Shown: positions 34,301-43,440 of the stretch, one piece after another
Numbering within the stretch: the stretch's first letter is position 1
Layout of the letters: each line of letters starts with the position of its first letter
Assembly (NCBI GenBank): GCA_963931925.1
Contig: OZ007571.1
Coordinates: 40,597,413 to 40,661,412, forward strand
Reading direction: 5' to 3'
Source: Onchidella celtica
Lineage: Eukaryota; Mollusca; Gastropoda; Systellommatophora; Onchidiidae
Length of the DNA stretch: 64,000 nt
Program-made: the position numbers and the translations under genes
Notes under the pieces: generated by a model
Seen by the model: only the letters and a program-made list of their open reading frames with translations
Told to the model about the DNA's origin: nothing
Database searches by the model: none

Positions 34301-37300
34301 AGGTACGAGACGCACCCAGACCCACCACTAAGAAGGAAGTGAAAGCATTCTTAGGATTAGTGGGATATTACCATGAATTTATTCCTAACTTTTCAGCGAT
34401 TGCATCACCATTGTCTGATCTACTTAGAAAGGGTCAGCCCAATATAGTTCAGTGGGATGAAACGCAGGAGAAAGCGTACACCTCTTTGAAGAATGTCATT
34501 ATCTCCAAACCCGTGTTGTGTTTGCCAGATTTTTCCAAAGAGTTTGTCTTAGCAACTGATGCATCAGATCGCGGATTAGGCGCTAGTCTTATGCAGGAAC
34601 ACGAGGGAAAGTTATACCCTGTGGCATATGCTAGTCGTAAGCTATTGCCTCGTGAGACAAAATATTCGGTCTCAGAGCGCGAATGTTTAGCTATTGTTTG
34701 GGCTGTAAAAAAGTTTACTTTGTATTTGTATGGAAAGGAGTTTGTGCTCCAAACTGACCATCGGTCATTAGAGTTTTTGAACTCTGCCAAGTTTGACAGT
34801 CCAAAGTTATTACGATGGAGTTTATTTTTACAGTCTTATCGATTCAGGATCCACTATAACGTGCCAGAACAACCTCAGCTGTTACATATTGGGGGCTCGT
34901 CCGGGATTGTATTAGTTATGGTATTAGTGATACAAAGTACACTGCATTGTATTGTATTTGTGATGACATTCGGGAAGACACTGAAATTGTTATTAATTGT
35001 AATAGAATTAGCAACTACCTTTGTGAGATTGGGAGTGCTATAAGATTATTTCAAGATATTGCAGACGCTGAATAATGTTTTGGAGTTGAAAAATATTCAA
35101 CTTAAATTGGGGAGTTGTGTAGCATCTGCAAGCTATCCCTTGCCCTCCCCCGTTTTCTTGTTACACTGGTGAGCATGTGTTCATTTCTTCTTTCATTTTA
35201 TTGTGGACAAACCGCCAGAGTGTACTGTACTCCGTGACCTGACCTTCTTTTCTAGTGAGTAGTTTTTTCCTCGCTCGCTTGTTGTCAGTGTTTTGACTCG
35301 TTCAGTAAATATTAGTATGTTCCCGAACATTCGATAACATTGTGGAGACGGATGTTTACGCCAGATTTGGCCTTGAGTGATGTAACCTGATGACGTATTG
35401 ATGCGTGATTGGTTAGTTTGTGCGAGGGCAAAGGTAACGTTTATTTCGGGAACTTTCTGTAGGAATGTTTATATATATAGACCTGTGTGAGTGGTTGGGG
35501 GGTGAGTAAGTGAGTTTCCTTTTGTGTGGCGTAAATATTTAGTTTCGCTGGTGTCTTCCTAGTAATTTATTGTTCACTATACAGTTATTAAACTTTAGTA
35601 TTATTTAATCTATCGTCAGATCTCGTGTTTATTTATTTTACAGCTGTAATAGTTTCGTTTTCTAAAGGGTTGTAGTTAGATCAACTAACTCCCCCCTACT
35701 ATAACGTGCCAGAACAACCTCAGCTGTTACAGGGCTTAAATCTGAAAATGAACACAACAACAACGACAACAACAAAAACCACTATTATCTCATACAAAAT
35801 GGACATTTCTGGATCAGATTTAGTTTTATTTCCTTTAATTCAGCATGGGTGAGGAAATATCAAAGACTTTTGCATTTGCACAATGGAAATCAATCCATGA
35901 ATTTCGGACCACAGGCCTCACAATATGCTTGCTTTTAAAAAACATAATGATTTAAAAAAAACATCCTGAGAAATTCTCTGCAACAGGCTTTTTTTTGGAG
36001 AACCACTGTCTCACTATAAAATGTCCTGAAACACAATGGATACCCCCTCCACCCCCCTCAAACCAAAATCCTGTGAAAAGCTATAAAATCAAGAATGTTG
36101 AGAGGAAGCTAGGGGTACAGTAAGAAATTCTGTCCACTTGATAATTGTATCTATTCCATATTAAAATCATGTTTTAATGGATCTTGTACTCACCTATTGA
36201 GTTCAATTTTGGGTAAACAAGGGCAACAACATGCCAGGGGAGGTGACTGCAGTTTAATCTTTTCGCCTTGAAACCGAGACAGTAGTTTTTCCTCCCCACC
36301 CAGATAGTCCACAATGAGGTTAGTAAAGTTGAAGAGTGACCAGGCGATATACCTAAGATGAATATAAAAATTTCAGAGCATTTAAATGTAGTGAAATTCT
36401 TTTTCAGTTTTCCTCTCTCATGACTAAGACATGCAACAATTAGCTTTTCTCCCATTACTACCATTTCAGTATTGTTTAAAGTTTAACAAAACAATCACGT
36501 ACCACAGACGGGCGACGAACCTAATTTCTATCATGTTAAATTCAAGGAAGGCTAGACAAAGCCAATATCTTATCAGTTTACCAGGAAATGAAGTGAAGTC
36601 CATGTCTTCGTGTATCTCATATTTTAGCTGAGTTAACATAATAGTTGAAAATAAGATTTTGGGGACAACCCAGCTAGTTAAATGTAGGTCAGCCATCAAA
36701 GAGAGTGGTTAGTGGAGAAGGTGAGGCAAACAACTGGCCATGAGTAAGCTCAGACTACTCATATCAACTGACTAGTACGAAATGCAATGTTTGTCTCACT
36801 TAAGAGCAAAGTTATGATCACAGAATTTGGGAATTTTTTGGTAAAATTGGTGAAGTCTTTTATAAATGGTTGGCTGTTGGAACCTTGTTAAAATTAAAAT
36901 CAATTAGACTATTGTTAGGGACTGTAGAATAATTACAAAACCAAATACAGAAAACACTGAGCTGTGTTCACTGCTAAGTTATAGCTTACTATGTAAAATA
37001 TTAAGGTCATCTAACAAGTTTCCAACAGCAGACTGACGATCTGAATCTTATCTTATTATAAACAAATATAGTGGAGGGAGTAATTCATTGTGGTGCAATT
37101 TTGACCATTTTTTTGCTCGTCGCTACAGCCTACATGATAGTTTCAACAATAATAAAGTTAATTTTCCTAAGTGTCAACTAATCGAGTCCATTCGCTTTTG
37201 TATCGACCGATTATATTGATTCAAGTTTCAGGCATTTTTAAATTAAAAGTTGTAAAAATGTAAAATACAATGATCTTTGTTTTGGCTCCCTGTAGTGAGC

Positions 37301-40300
37301 CCACTGCACTGGAAACGATGTATTAATACGCATTATAGTTAAAATTTTGTACCCTACCTTTCAAAAGTTTATTAAAGGGAGTGTTTATTGGGGCTACATT
37401 ACCGTAGCAAGCAATATTACCGCAACGAGAAAATTAATAATGTTTCAGGGGTGGGGTTTGGTTATGAGGGCTACATATAGTCCCATATTGAGTGACCTTA
37501 TATAGTTTGATTATTAAGGCTATATGTAGCCTATATTATTATATAAGGTCACCCTTTATTAAATTATCAGTGTGCTTTAAATAATAATCATCAAGGCAGT
37601 GATAAATTCAACAGAATGATTTGTTTATGCATCTGTGCTCATGTTTAACTCTCTATCACGTTCTCTTTCACTCAAAAAGTATATTTACTTCAGGAATAAC
37701 TTACACTGATCCAACTAAGTCACTGACCAAGGCAGCTCTGGGCACAATTAAAGCAACCATGGCTATTAGACTGATCACCTGGAGTAGATAAATAATGATC
37801 AGCTTAACTCAATTTTCATACTTAATAGCCAGTTAACTCATCATTTGAAAAATGAGACAAAAATGAAAATGACAGAAACAGATTTTTCATTTGGATTAAC
37901 AAATTTGTTTGTACCACAGCAAATGAATCTTGTGTTAACATTATTTTCAGTGCTTCTATACAATCTTGTTGAATGATGAGATAATAAAAACGTATTAATT
38001 AATGGATCTATATGGTTAGCAATTGCATCTACAATTTGTTATTTCATTTGTACAAGTACTTCAGAAATTCATCAAACCATCATAATCACGTAGCCCTAAC
38101 TACTCATAGTAGAATACAGACATAGACTCCATGTGCAGGAAGAAAATGTTCACCCAATGGAGTAAATCTTTCTGATATAGAAAACAATTTTTTTAAGTGC
38201 AGAACAAAAGACGTTAAGGTTGGCTTGAAATTCTGCCAGTGCAAATAAACGTGCCTGATGAAGCCAAATTTCCGTCCAATACTGAGCTGAACTGATTCAA
38301 TAATCATTATGACTCTTGTTAGTTGCCACCAATGAGAAAATGATGAATTAACATTTTTATCAATGAATGTGCACACAGCACAATGGGTTTACAAACTAGG
38401 CATGCGAACAACATCGAGGAGAGGCATGGAGGAGGATATGAAGAGAGGTGGCTACACTTGGAATGAGTTGTCAAGGATCGCCCAGGATAGAGACAAATGG
38501 AAGGCTGTCTTTCGTGGCCTATACCCTGTAGATTAGGGTGAAAGGCGTTGATGATGATGATGATGTGCTGTATGCACATTGCTAATGTGTTCACAAATAA
38601 GCATCTGAGTAGAAAATCTGTGGGGTCGCAGCAAGGCTTGAAGCAAAGACAAAACATGGTAAAAAGAAAAAGTTGTATGTAGTGTTGGACGGACGAGTGG
38701 CTATTGTGGGCGTATGTCTAGTGGGTTCTTGGTACCGGTATTCCCAAAGTTTCCCTTGGTCCTGGGCTACCACTTCATACTTTGCGATCAGGGGCGGTGC
38801 TGCCAGGCAGCAACCGTCTACGATAAGTTTGTGATGGTTCCCTGGGCCCGGTCAGCTTTTGTCTTGGCCGTCTTTCGTGAAAGTGCATCCCAACCCATAA
38901 TTATTATTCAGGTCCTTTGTTTCTCGGGGGCCTCAGCCTAGTGCCGTTGGCCCCACCCATATGTATTGGCATTGTATTTAATAATTTATACTGGCAGTGC
39001 TGACGTGCGAGAAAGCAGGCCCAGCAGTCAGCAATTGGAGGCCTAAACCCGAATAATAATTTGCCAGTGTATCAACATAAAAAATTCCCAATGCGGGTAA
39101 TACTGCATGCACAGAAATGAAACAGATACCCCGGTAAACTGCAGAAGATACTCTACCGTTCTATCGAGCTACAATTTAATAAGTTTGACCCAGATTGGAG
39201 TTATCGGTGATTAAACGTGTCTAGGTCATCACTTACTTAAAATCCGAGACGGTATCATTGACGATCTCACTAGGATAATGTGTATCAACGTACTATAAAA
39301 CTGATATCAATACAAAGTAGGAACTTCTTACTAAAATTCTAACCGAATACTTTGTCCCGAAACTCTGTAGTAGTTTTAATATCATTTTTCAAAAGTGACG
39401 AGATTATAAGTAAACTCGCACGGGATATTTTGATTGATCAATATGTCGTATCTCCGTTACAAACAAAAGTTATCAGGAACACCAATACTATACGGGAAAG
39501 GCACTGCATACTCGAGAGAAAAAGTACCCTCGTTTCTGTCTTTCTGGCGGTTAATAAGAAAGAAAACGTAAATTTTAGACATGAATCAGGAGCTGGATAT
39601 CTGCTGGTCACAATTCCCAATTGACCAATCAATCTTATGCAAGGCTTTGCTACATACAACTTTTTTTTTTTGCCATATTTTGTCTTTGGTATGGTATTTT
39701 ATAGCTGGGGAGAAACAAATGAAGTCTTTTGATTATTCTATTTGCTAAATCATATACCCTGAATATTCCAGTTAGTCAACCCAAATCTGTAAAAACAATT
39801 ATCCACACATAATTTTGTTTTTCATCAAACTTGCCTGCATTTTCTCTGCCCTTATAAAATGTCATTTATCTGCTTCATCATTCTGAACACTCTTGTGAAA
39901 TCATTTTTCTGGACTTACTGGATATGTGCCAAGGATCTGCACAGACTTGTGCATGATGGATGGACTGGTCTCATAATTGTGAAAGACGAAATGGACTTGC
40001 TCTCCAAAGCATAGAATTGTTAACACTGTGCTTATACCACAAAGAATGATGATGCCCATCTCAACATTTGAGATATCTGTTAGGAAAGAAAGATTTGTGT
40101 CCTATGAAGTCATTTATAAAGTTTTCCTTAAATTGTCTCATAAAAGTGTTAAAACAAACTACCGGTATTCAGTACAACGGATTGTCACAAATGTCACTCA
40201 TAATCAGTTTGATTCTAGCTCGTGTACATCTTTAAACGATCTTTTTGATTGCTGAGACAATGTAGGCCCATAGTGGTTCTTCCGTGTGACTGAAATCGTG

Positions 40301-41448
40301 TGACATCATTAGCCAATAGTATTTGATAAAAGAAAAACATGACTGAAAAAGACCCCATAAGCACTGTCCACTCAGCTTTTGCAACAGACCTAACCTCTGC
40401 ATGATTGGAACTAATCTTGCTTGAATGATCATAAGGTTTCCCAGGCAGAATCCCTTTGTCAATTTGACATATTCTGGTAAGATTACTGTAGGCTTTCCTA
40501 CAGCAATGTCCCAGTTAGTGGATCCATGTCAGACAATGTGTTCCTATGAGCACGTTGGAGATAGGTTTGTTAACTCAGTATGAAGATTCATTCTGCCAAA
40601 CAAGTTTTGATGCACTGAAGTTTTTAATCAAAATTGTTCTGACATGATAAATTTAATATCAGATGACAGTATTTTCTTTTGTATGGACCATTTACACACA
40701 GGTATATCTTTAAAACACTAACGACTAAACATGCGGGCTGTAATGTTCTCCTTAATTACACAGACACACAACTTGCCTCTGAAATACTCATGGGACAAAG
40801 GAAAGTTAGTACTGCAGTTATCCATGTCAGTTGGAATCTCTGTATTTGGTGATGCCATGACTGTTGGTCATTCAAAAATCTGAAGCTGCAGGTTTTGGCT
40901 TCCTATGACAAATGTGCTGCTATAACGATTTCGTGGAAGGTGTGTAAGTGTTTAAAATCAAGCCAGGACCCCCCTGCAAAGAAAACATTTGTTGTTAGAG
41001 GTTGCTATCATTCTGCTGAACAATGGAAATTTGGGATTGCCGTCATTCACAATAATTGTGAATCAAATAAAGAAAGAAAGTGTTTCACAAATAATGAGGA
41101 ATGATTCTGTGCATTTAAAGAGTTATAACTTAATCTTTATTTCTTTCTCATTATTCACTTGAAATATCAGTTATATTCTAAAAGCACATCAGTTGATTAT
41201 TATTAAGTTCCATGAATTGGACAAATAGCTGACGGATGTCAAATACAGACATAGTACACGTTGATGAAAACACATGTACATCTGCTAGCATGAAAGACAC
41301 ATTCTCACTCTAATCTATATATTACAACAACTTCCCTATGTAAGTATTTGAGGTTAGAGCAAATGAAATCACTTACCTTGTCCTTTTCCCCTAAAATTAC
41401 TTAAAATACACGTATTTCTCTTGTCATCAGGTCCTGACCACAACGAAT
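28068..41448 (-). CDS. Organic solute transporter subunit alpha-like protein (SLC51A/OSTalpha family), spliced, 5' end incomplete
   Basis: Multi-pass membrane protein of the OSTalpha/TMEM184 (Solute_trans_a) family. In vertebrates OSTalpha pairs with OSTbeta to move bile acids and steroid conjugates across basolateral membranes; the substrate here is unknown. Exons, in transcript order: 41377-41448 (probable), 39919-40076, 37705-37778, 36194-36352, 29420-29531, 28724-28976, 28068-28354. All introns are GT-AG and all phases match, giving about 370 codons from the first listed exon; human OSTalpha has 340 residues. Family marks are the YLGGEEKLL segment, the Cys cluster ACCCPCLP, the GISTLVAMYG helix and the final helix ending in CFYRR. 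The cytoplasmic tail of about 70 residues is longer than in human. The loop before YLGGE is short, as in OSTalpha and unlike TMEM184. The start exon was not found. The family-2 retrotransposon sits antisense in the intron 29532-36193. Confidence 0.88.
28724..28976 (-). CDS. OSTalpha-like gene, penultimate exon
   Basis: Acceptor TTTCAG, donor GTATGG, 253 bp, phases 0 and 1. It encodes two helices, NGISTLVAMYGMILVFRIS and KFVVLQLVLIFFNLQGFLF, then an SSKIRGQ motif that aligns with SSKTRSQ in vertebrate OSTalpha. Confidence 0.92.
29420..29531 (-). CDS. OSTalpha-like gene, internal exon
   Basis: Acceptor AAATTACAG, donor GTGAGT, 112 bp. It begins by completing an Arg codon and encodes KNLKIIQLLVFQTAVLQPLI and the rest of a membrane helix, ending NKYMNGE. 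Confidence 0.9.
29666..30279 (+). repeat. 5' LTR of family-2 element
   Basis: TGTAGCATC...GCTGTTACA. A TATA-like stretch, TTTATATATATAG, lies near 30016-30028, and an ATTAAA polyadenylation-type signal at 30135-30140. Confidence 0.95.
30283..30300 (+). promoter_or_regulatory. Primer binding site, tRNA-Pro, family-2 element
   Basis: TGGGGGCTCGTCCGGGAT, three bases after the LTR, is the full 18-nt tRNA-Pro primer binding site known from gammaretroviruses. Confidence 0.92.
30388..35043 (+). pseudogene. Family-2 gag-pol polyprotein, one nonsense codon, altered 3' end
   Basis: Starts at ATG 30388. An N-terminal coiled coil has repeated HEKEAERQA units. A capsid with a SCAN-like C-terminal part (about residues 165-270) is followed by two zinc knuckles (from Cys294 and about 319), a protease with DTG (Asp419), the integrase HHCC finger, and an integrase core with Asp673, Asp733 and Glu769 (DD35E). 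A TGA at 32728-32730, very likely from CGA, stops the frame 11 codons after that Glu; the same frame continues open to 35043. Downstream come the GPY-type module (WKGPYKV), reverse transcriptase with canonical YVDD (near 34105-34116), and RNase H with TDASD, ERE and TDH. The normal RNase H ending (ADxLSR in family 1) is replaced by the U5/primer-site insertion, so the last catalytic Asp is lost. Confidence 0.92.
34853..34907 (+). repeat. Ectopic copy of U5 tail plus 18-nt primer binding site
   Basis: 55 bp identical to the 3' end of the LTR plus TAT plus the primer binding site, inside pol. The left junction lies in a short ACTATAAC homology to the LTR. The right junction falls exactly at the end of the 18-nt primer site (GGGAT then TGTATTAG; the normal leader has GGGAT then CCGACC). 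Confidence 0.93.
35118..35731 (+). repeat. 3' LTR of family-2 element
   Basis: 614 bp, partner of 29666-30279, followed by GGGCT. The upstream tract TTGGGGAGTTG (35107-35117) is a weak polypurine tract. Confidence 0.95.
36194..36352 (-). CDS. OSTalpha-like gene, internal exon with Cys cluster
   Basis: Acceptor TTCATCTTAG, donor GTGAGT, 159 bp. It encodes a helix, LGGEEKLLSRFQG, and the cysteine cluster ACCCPCLPK, a likely acylation site by analogy with the CCCCC stretch of vertebrate OSTalpha. Another frame is open across the same bases, but only this one joins in phase with both neighbours. Confidence 0.92.
37047..37335 (+). repeat. Dispersed repeat, inverted partner of 50605-50906
   Basis: About 290 bp in an intron of the transporter gene. 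It matches the reverse complement of 50605-50906 with moderate divergence, for example the shared GTAATTCATTGTGGTGCAA. No coding capacity was seen. Confidence 0.8.
37469..37552. repeat. Interleaved inverted repeats (hairpin-forming)
   Basis: GTGACCTTATATA (37492-37504) pairs perfectly with TATATAAGGTCAC (37540-37552). GGCTACATATAG (about 37470-37481) pairs almost perfectly with CTATATGTAGCC (about 37520-37531). The two pairs interleave, so only one can form at a time unless as a pseudoknot. Likely a MITE fragment in an intron. Confidence 0.7.
37705..37778 (-). CDS. OSTalpha-like gene, short internal exon
   Basis: Acceptor CTACTCCAG, donor GTAAGTT, 74 bp, phases 0 and 2. It encodes VISLIAMVALIVPRAALVSD and continues LVGSV; VPR aligns with IPR of vertebrate OSTalpha. 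Confidence 0.88.
38395..38560 (+). mobile_element. 3' end of a non-LTR (LINE) retrotransposon
   Basis: The plus-strand frame ends GGYTWNELSRIAQDRDKW and then a stop near 38534, the typical C-terminal W...A.DR..W motif of LINE reverse transcriptase ORFs. A short GAT-repeat tail follows (38550-38564). It is 5'-truncated, antisense in a transporter intron. Confidence 0.7.
38666..39670. repeat. Possible TIR-bounded repeat
   Basis: Starts AAAAAGTTGTATGTAG and ends CTACATACAACTTTTT. No target duplication or transposase was seen. The same terminal word followed by CAAAGC occurs at 63421-63445, so it may be the end of a dispersed family. Confidence 0.4.
39919..40076 (-). CDS. OSTalpha-like gene, exon with first membrane helix
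   Basis: Acceptor TTTCCTAACAG, donor GTAAGTCC, 158 bp, phases 1 and 0. It encodes NVEMGIIILCGISTVLTILC and a following polar segment, aligning with the first helix of vertebrate OSTalpha. Confidence 0.9.
40077..41376 (-). other. Intron of the transporter gene, no other feature seen
   Basis: Lies between the probable exon 41377-41448 and the exon 39919-40076. Short frames are present without recognisable motifs. Confidence 0.4.
41377..41448 (-). CDS. OSTalpha-like gene, probable upstream exon
   Basis: A 72-bp open exon with acceptor TACGTTCAG and donor GTAAGTGA. Phases 1 and 1 match the next exon. It encodes an extracellular-type segment with one Cys about 15 residues before the first helix; vertebrate OSTalpha has a Cys in a similar place. 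Splice signals and phase support it, but the protein similarity is too short to prove it. Confidence 0.5.
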
Positions 41449-42679
41449 CTGAACGTAAGCATACAATTAAACATTCAAGGACAAAATTTCAGTTCCAAGT
41501 TTCTAGATCATACATGTAATCCTCCAATGTTTATGGAAGCAAAGTCTGTGCGATATACACTGAAACCAAACTGCGACAAGGTAGCCACACAAGATCAATA
41601 TCGAATCACATACTATAGTGAGACATTCACTTCTTGTTAAGTAAATTGAAATTCAAATAAAGCTCAATACTGAATCTATCATGCCTGTGTTCACTGAACA
41701 CTATACCCTGTGCTGTACATATCTTCCTCCTTCCTTTCTAAACTAGTCTCTTAAAGTGAGCAAATTTTGTATTTTCCCATGAAAAATTTCTGCATACAAT
41801 AAATGAGAAATACCTCAAAACTATTCAATGTACCAAATAAATTATAACCCATAGGATTTGGTGTTGTTTCTTACATTTAGTTATAATTCATATGTTTAAT
41901 TCATAAACTTTACCAAATAAAAAATTTCAAAAATAAAAAACAAACTCTCATTGATTGCTATACTGAACATGTTCTGTTTAAATCTTTCCCTTCAATTGAT
42001 AGTTATATATCTGACAAACACTGAATATGAAACATGCTGAAAGCAGTGTTTGATATCCTGTACAGATCTAGAGCCTCACTATTGCTAATAAACTTAGCTG
42101 TACCTTGACTGAATAGTACTCGGAGGGGGGGGGGGAGGAAAGGTATGGCTTAAAATGTATTTGATTTGTGATTAAAAATATTCCTGGTGATGTACTGGGG
42201 TGTAGGTCAATCAGAAGTTTCTCGTTAGTTTTCATGAGCGCCCTCCTACCCCTGCCCACATAAGCCTAGATCTCAAAAACTTTGGACTAAATCTATACAA
42301 CTTCGTACATTTCTTAAATAAATATATGTTACATATACACACCGACTTAAAAAAGTCTCCATTTTCAAATCGATTGAAACAGTAGTAAACAGGCCCGTAC
42401 TCGCCAAACGGATAAAGAACGAGCTCACCCAGATATGAAAATGCTCTCACACATTGGTATCACAAAGTTTGTTGTGAGCTGAGCTCACCCTATCAGAAAT
42501 ATCGCCTTTTGGGCCCTAATTTCTGAACCGCTGAGACTGAAAGTAAATCGATGCTGTTTTTACTGTGCTGCTCATCTGAACGACCTAAAGCGGAAAATCA
42601 TTTTTTTTTTTTTACTTTCATCAAGTTTTTGCTACTTAGTAGTCATGCCACATTTGAGTACCGGTACTGAGGAGAGAGC
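41449..42679. other. No gene recognised; the missing transporter first exon may lie here or further upstream
   Basis: AT-rich sequence with a G-run near 42125-42136 and an A/T-rich tract near 42600. I searched the minus strand for an ATG exon ending in phase 1 with a donor and found none that is convincing. Confidence 0.4.
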
Positions 42680-43440
42680 TCGGGCCACTGGCATGCTACA
42701 GGCCGGAATCTCACAGCGGAGGGTTGCTCTATATTTGTACTTGTTCAATCTCATTGCACGATGCAATGTCGTCCCCGGTCCGGGCAGCCTAGAGTGACAA
42801 CGCCAGCAGAAGACCGCCGCATTATGTTAATTTCTTACTGCCGCAGAAACTTCGGGACAGATTCGAGGCAGAAGAGGGAATGTAAACGAACACACTATTC
42901 ATAGACGACTTCATGCAGTAGGGCTAACAAATCGGCGGCCCCGTGTCGGAACTGAGCTTACAAGGGTCCGCCGAAATGCCCGACTGCAACGGTGCCAGCG
43001 CTATACAGGTGGACTCGCCTTGATTGGGATGGCGTTGTCTTTTCGGACGAATCTTGCTTCTGTCGGAGTCACATGGATGGGCTTATCAGAGTCTGGTGTC
43101 GTCCTGGTGAGCAATATGCAGACTGTTGTGGGACAATGCTCGATCGCACAAACGACAAGAATTTGTTCGAACTTCCTCAATAAGCAACCATTCAACATTC
43201 TGCCTTGGCCCCCATATTCTCCTGCTCTATCCCTTATAGAGCAATGTGGGATCAACTCGGTCAAAGAGTTAATTCAAATCGAAACATCGCGACCTTGAAT
43301 GATTTGAAAAAATACACTTGTGCAGGAATGGAATAATCTGGACCAACAGCTGATTTCGAGACTCCTCCGTTCATAATTCAATGCGACGATGGATTCAAGC
43401 TTGCATCAACAGCCGTGTTGGCCATAATATTATTCCATAC
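42680..43440 (+). pseudogene. Tc1-like transposase remnant
   Basis: Pieces of a Tc1/mariner transposase in several frames: ATGMLQAGISQRRVA (helix-turn-helix start), NRRPRVGTELTRVRR, WDGVVFSDESCF (first catalytic Asp), IRVWCRPGEQYADCC, then LPWPPYSPALSLIEQ (counterpart of the SPDLNPIE region with the catalytic Glu) and a C-terminal MRRWIQACINSRVGH. The segment with the second catalytic Asp (QDN-type motif) is missing, and stops and frameshifts are present. I did not identify terminal inverted repeats. Confidence 0.85.

Larger units (their letters stand above)
29666..35731 (+). mobile_element. Family-2 Gmr1-like LTR retrotransposon in a transporter intron
   Basis: A 6066-bp element with 614-bp LTRs (29666-30279 and 35118-35731) flanked by GGGCT (29661-29665 and 35732-35736). 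I saw one LTR difference (CGTCGGATC versus CGTCAGATC), which implies a recent insertion. A perfect 18-nt tRNA-Pro primer binding site is at 30283-30300. The single gag-pol frame has integrase before reverse transcriptase. It lies in the intron 29532-36193 of the OSTalpha-like gene, opposite to its transcription. One nonsense codon and a scrambled 3' end of RNase H (see 34853-34907) probably make it non-autonomous. Confidence 0.95.

Noticed and set aside
28068-41448. TMEM184 paralogue instead of OSTalpha
   Set aside because: Both share the fold, but the short loop before YLGGE, the SSKIRGQ motif and the CFYRR end match OSTalpha better. A phylogeny would settle it.
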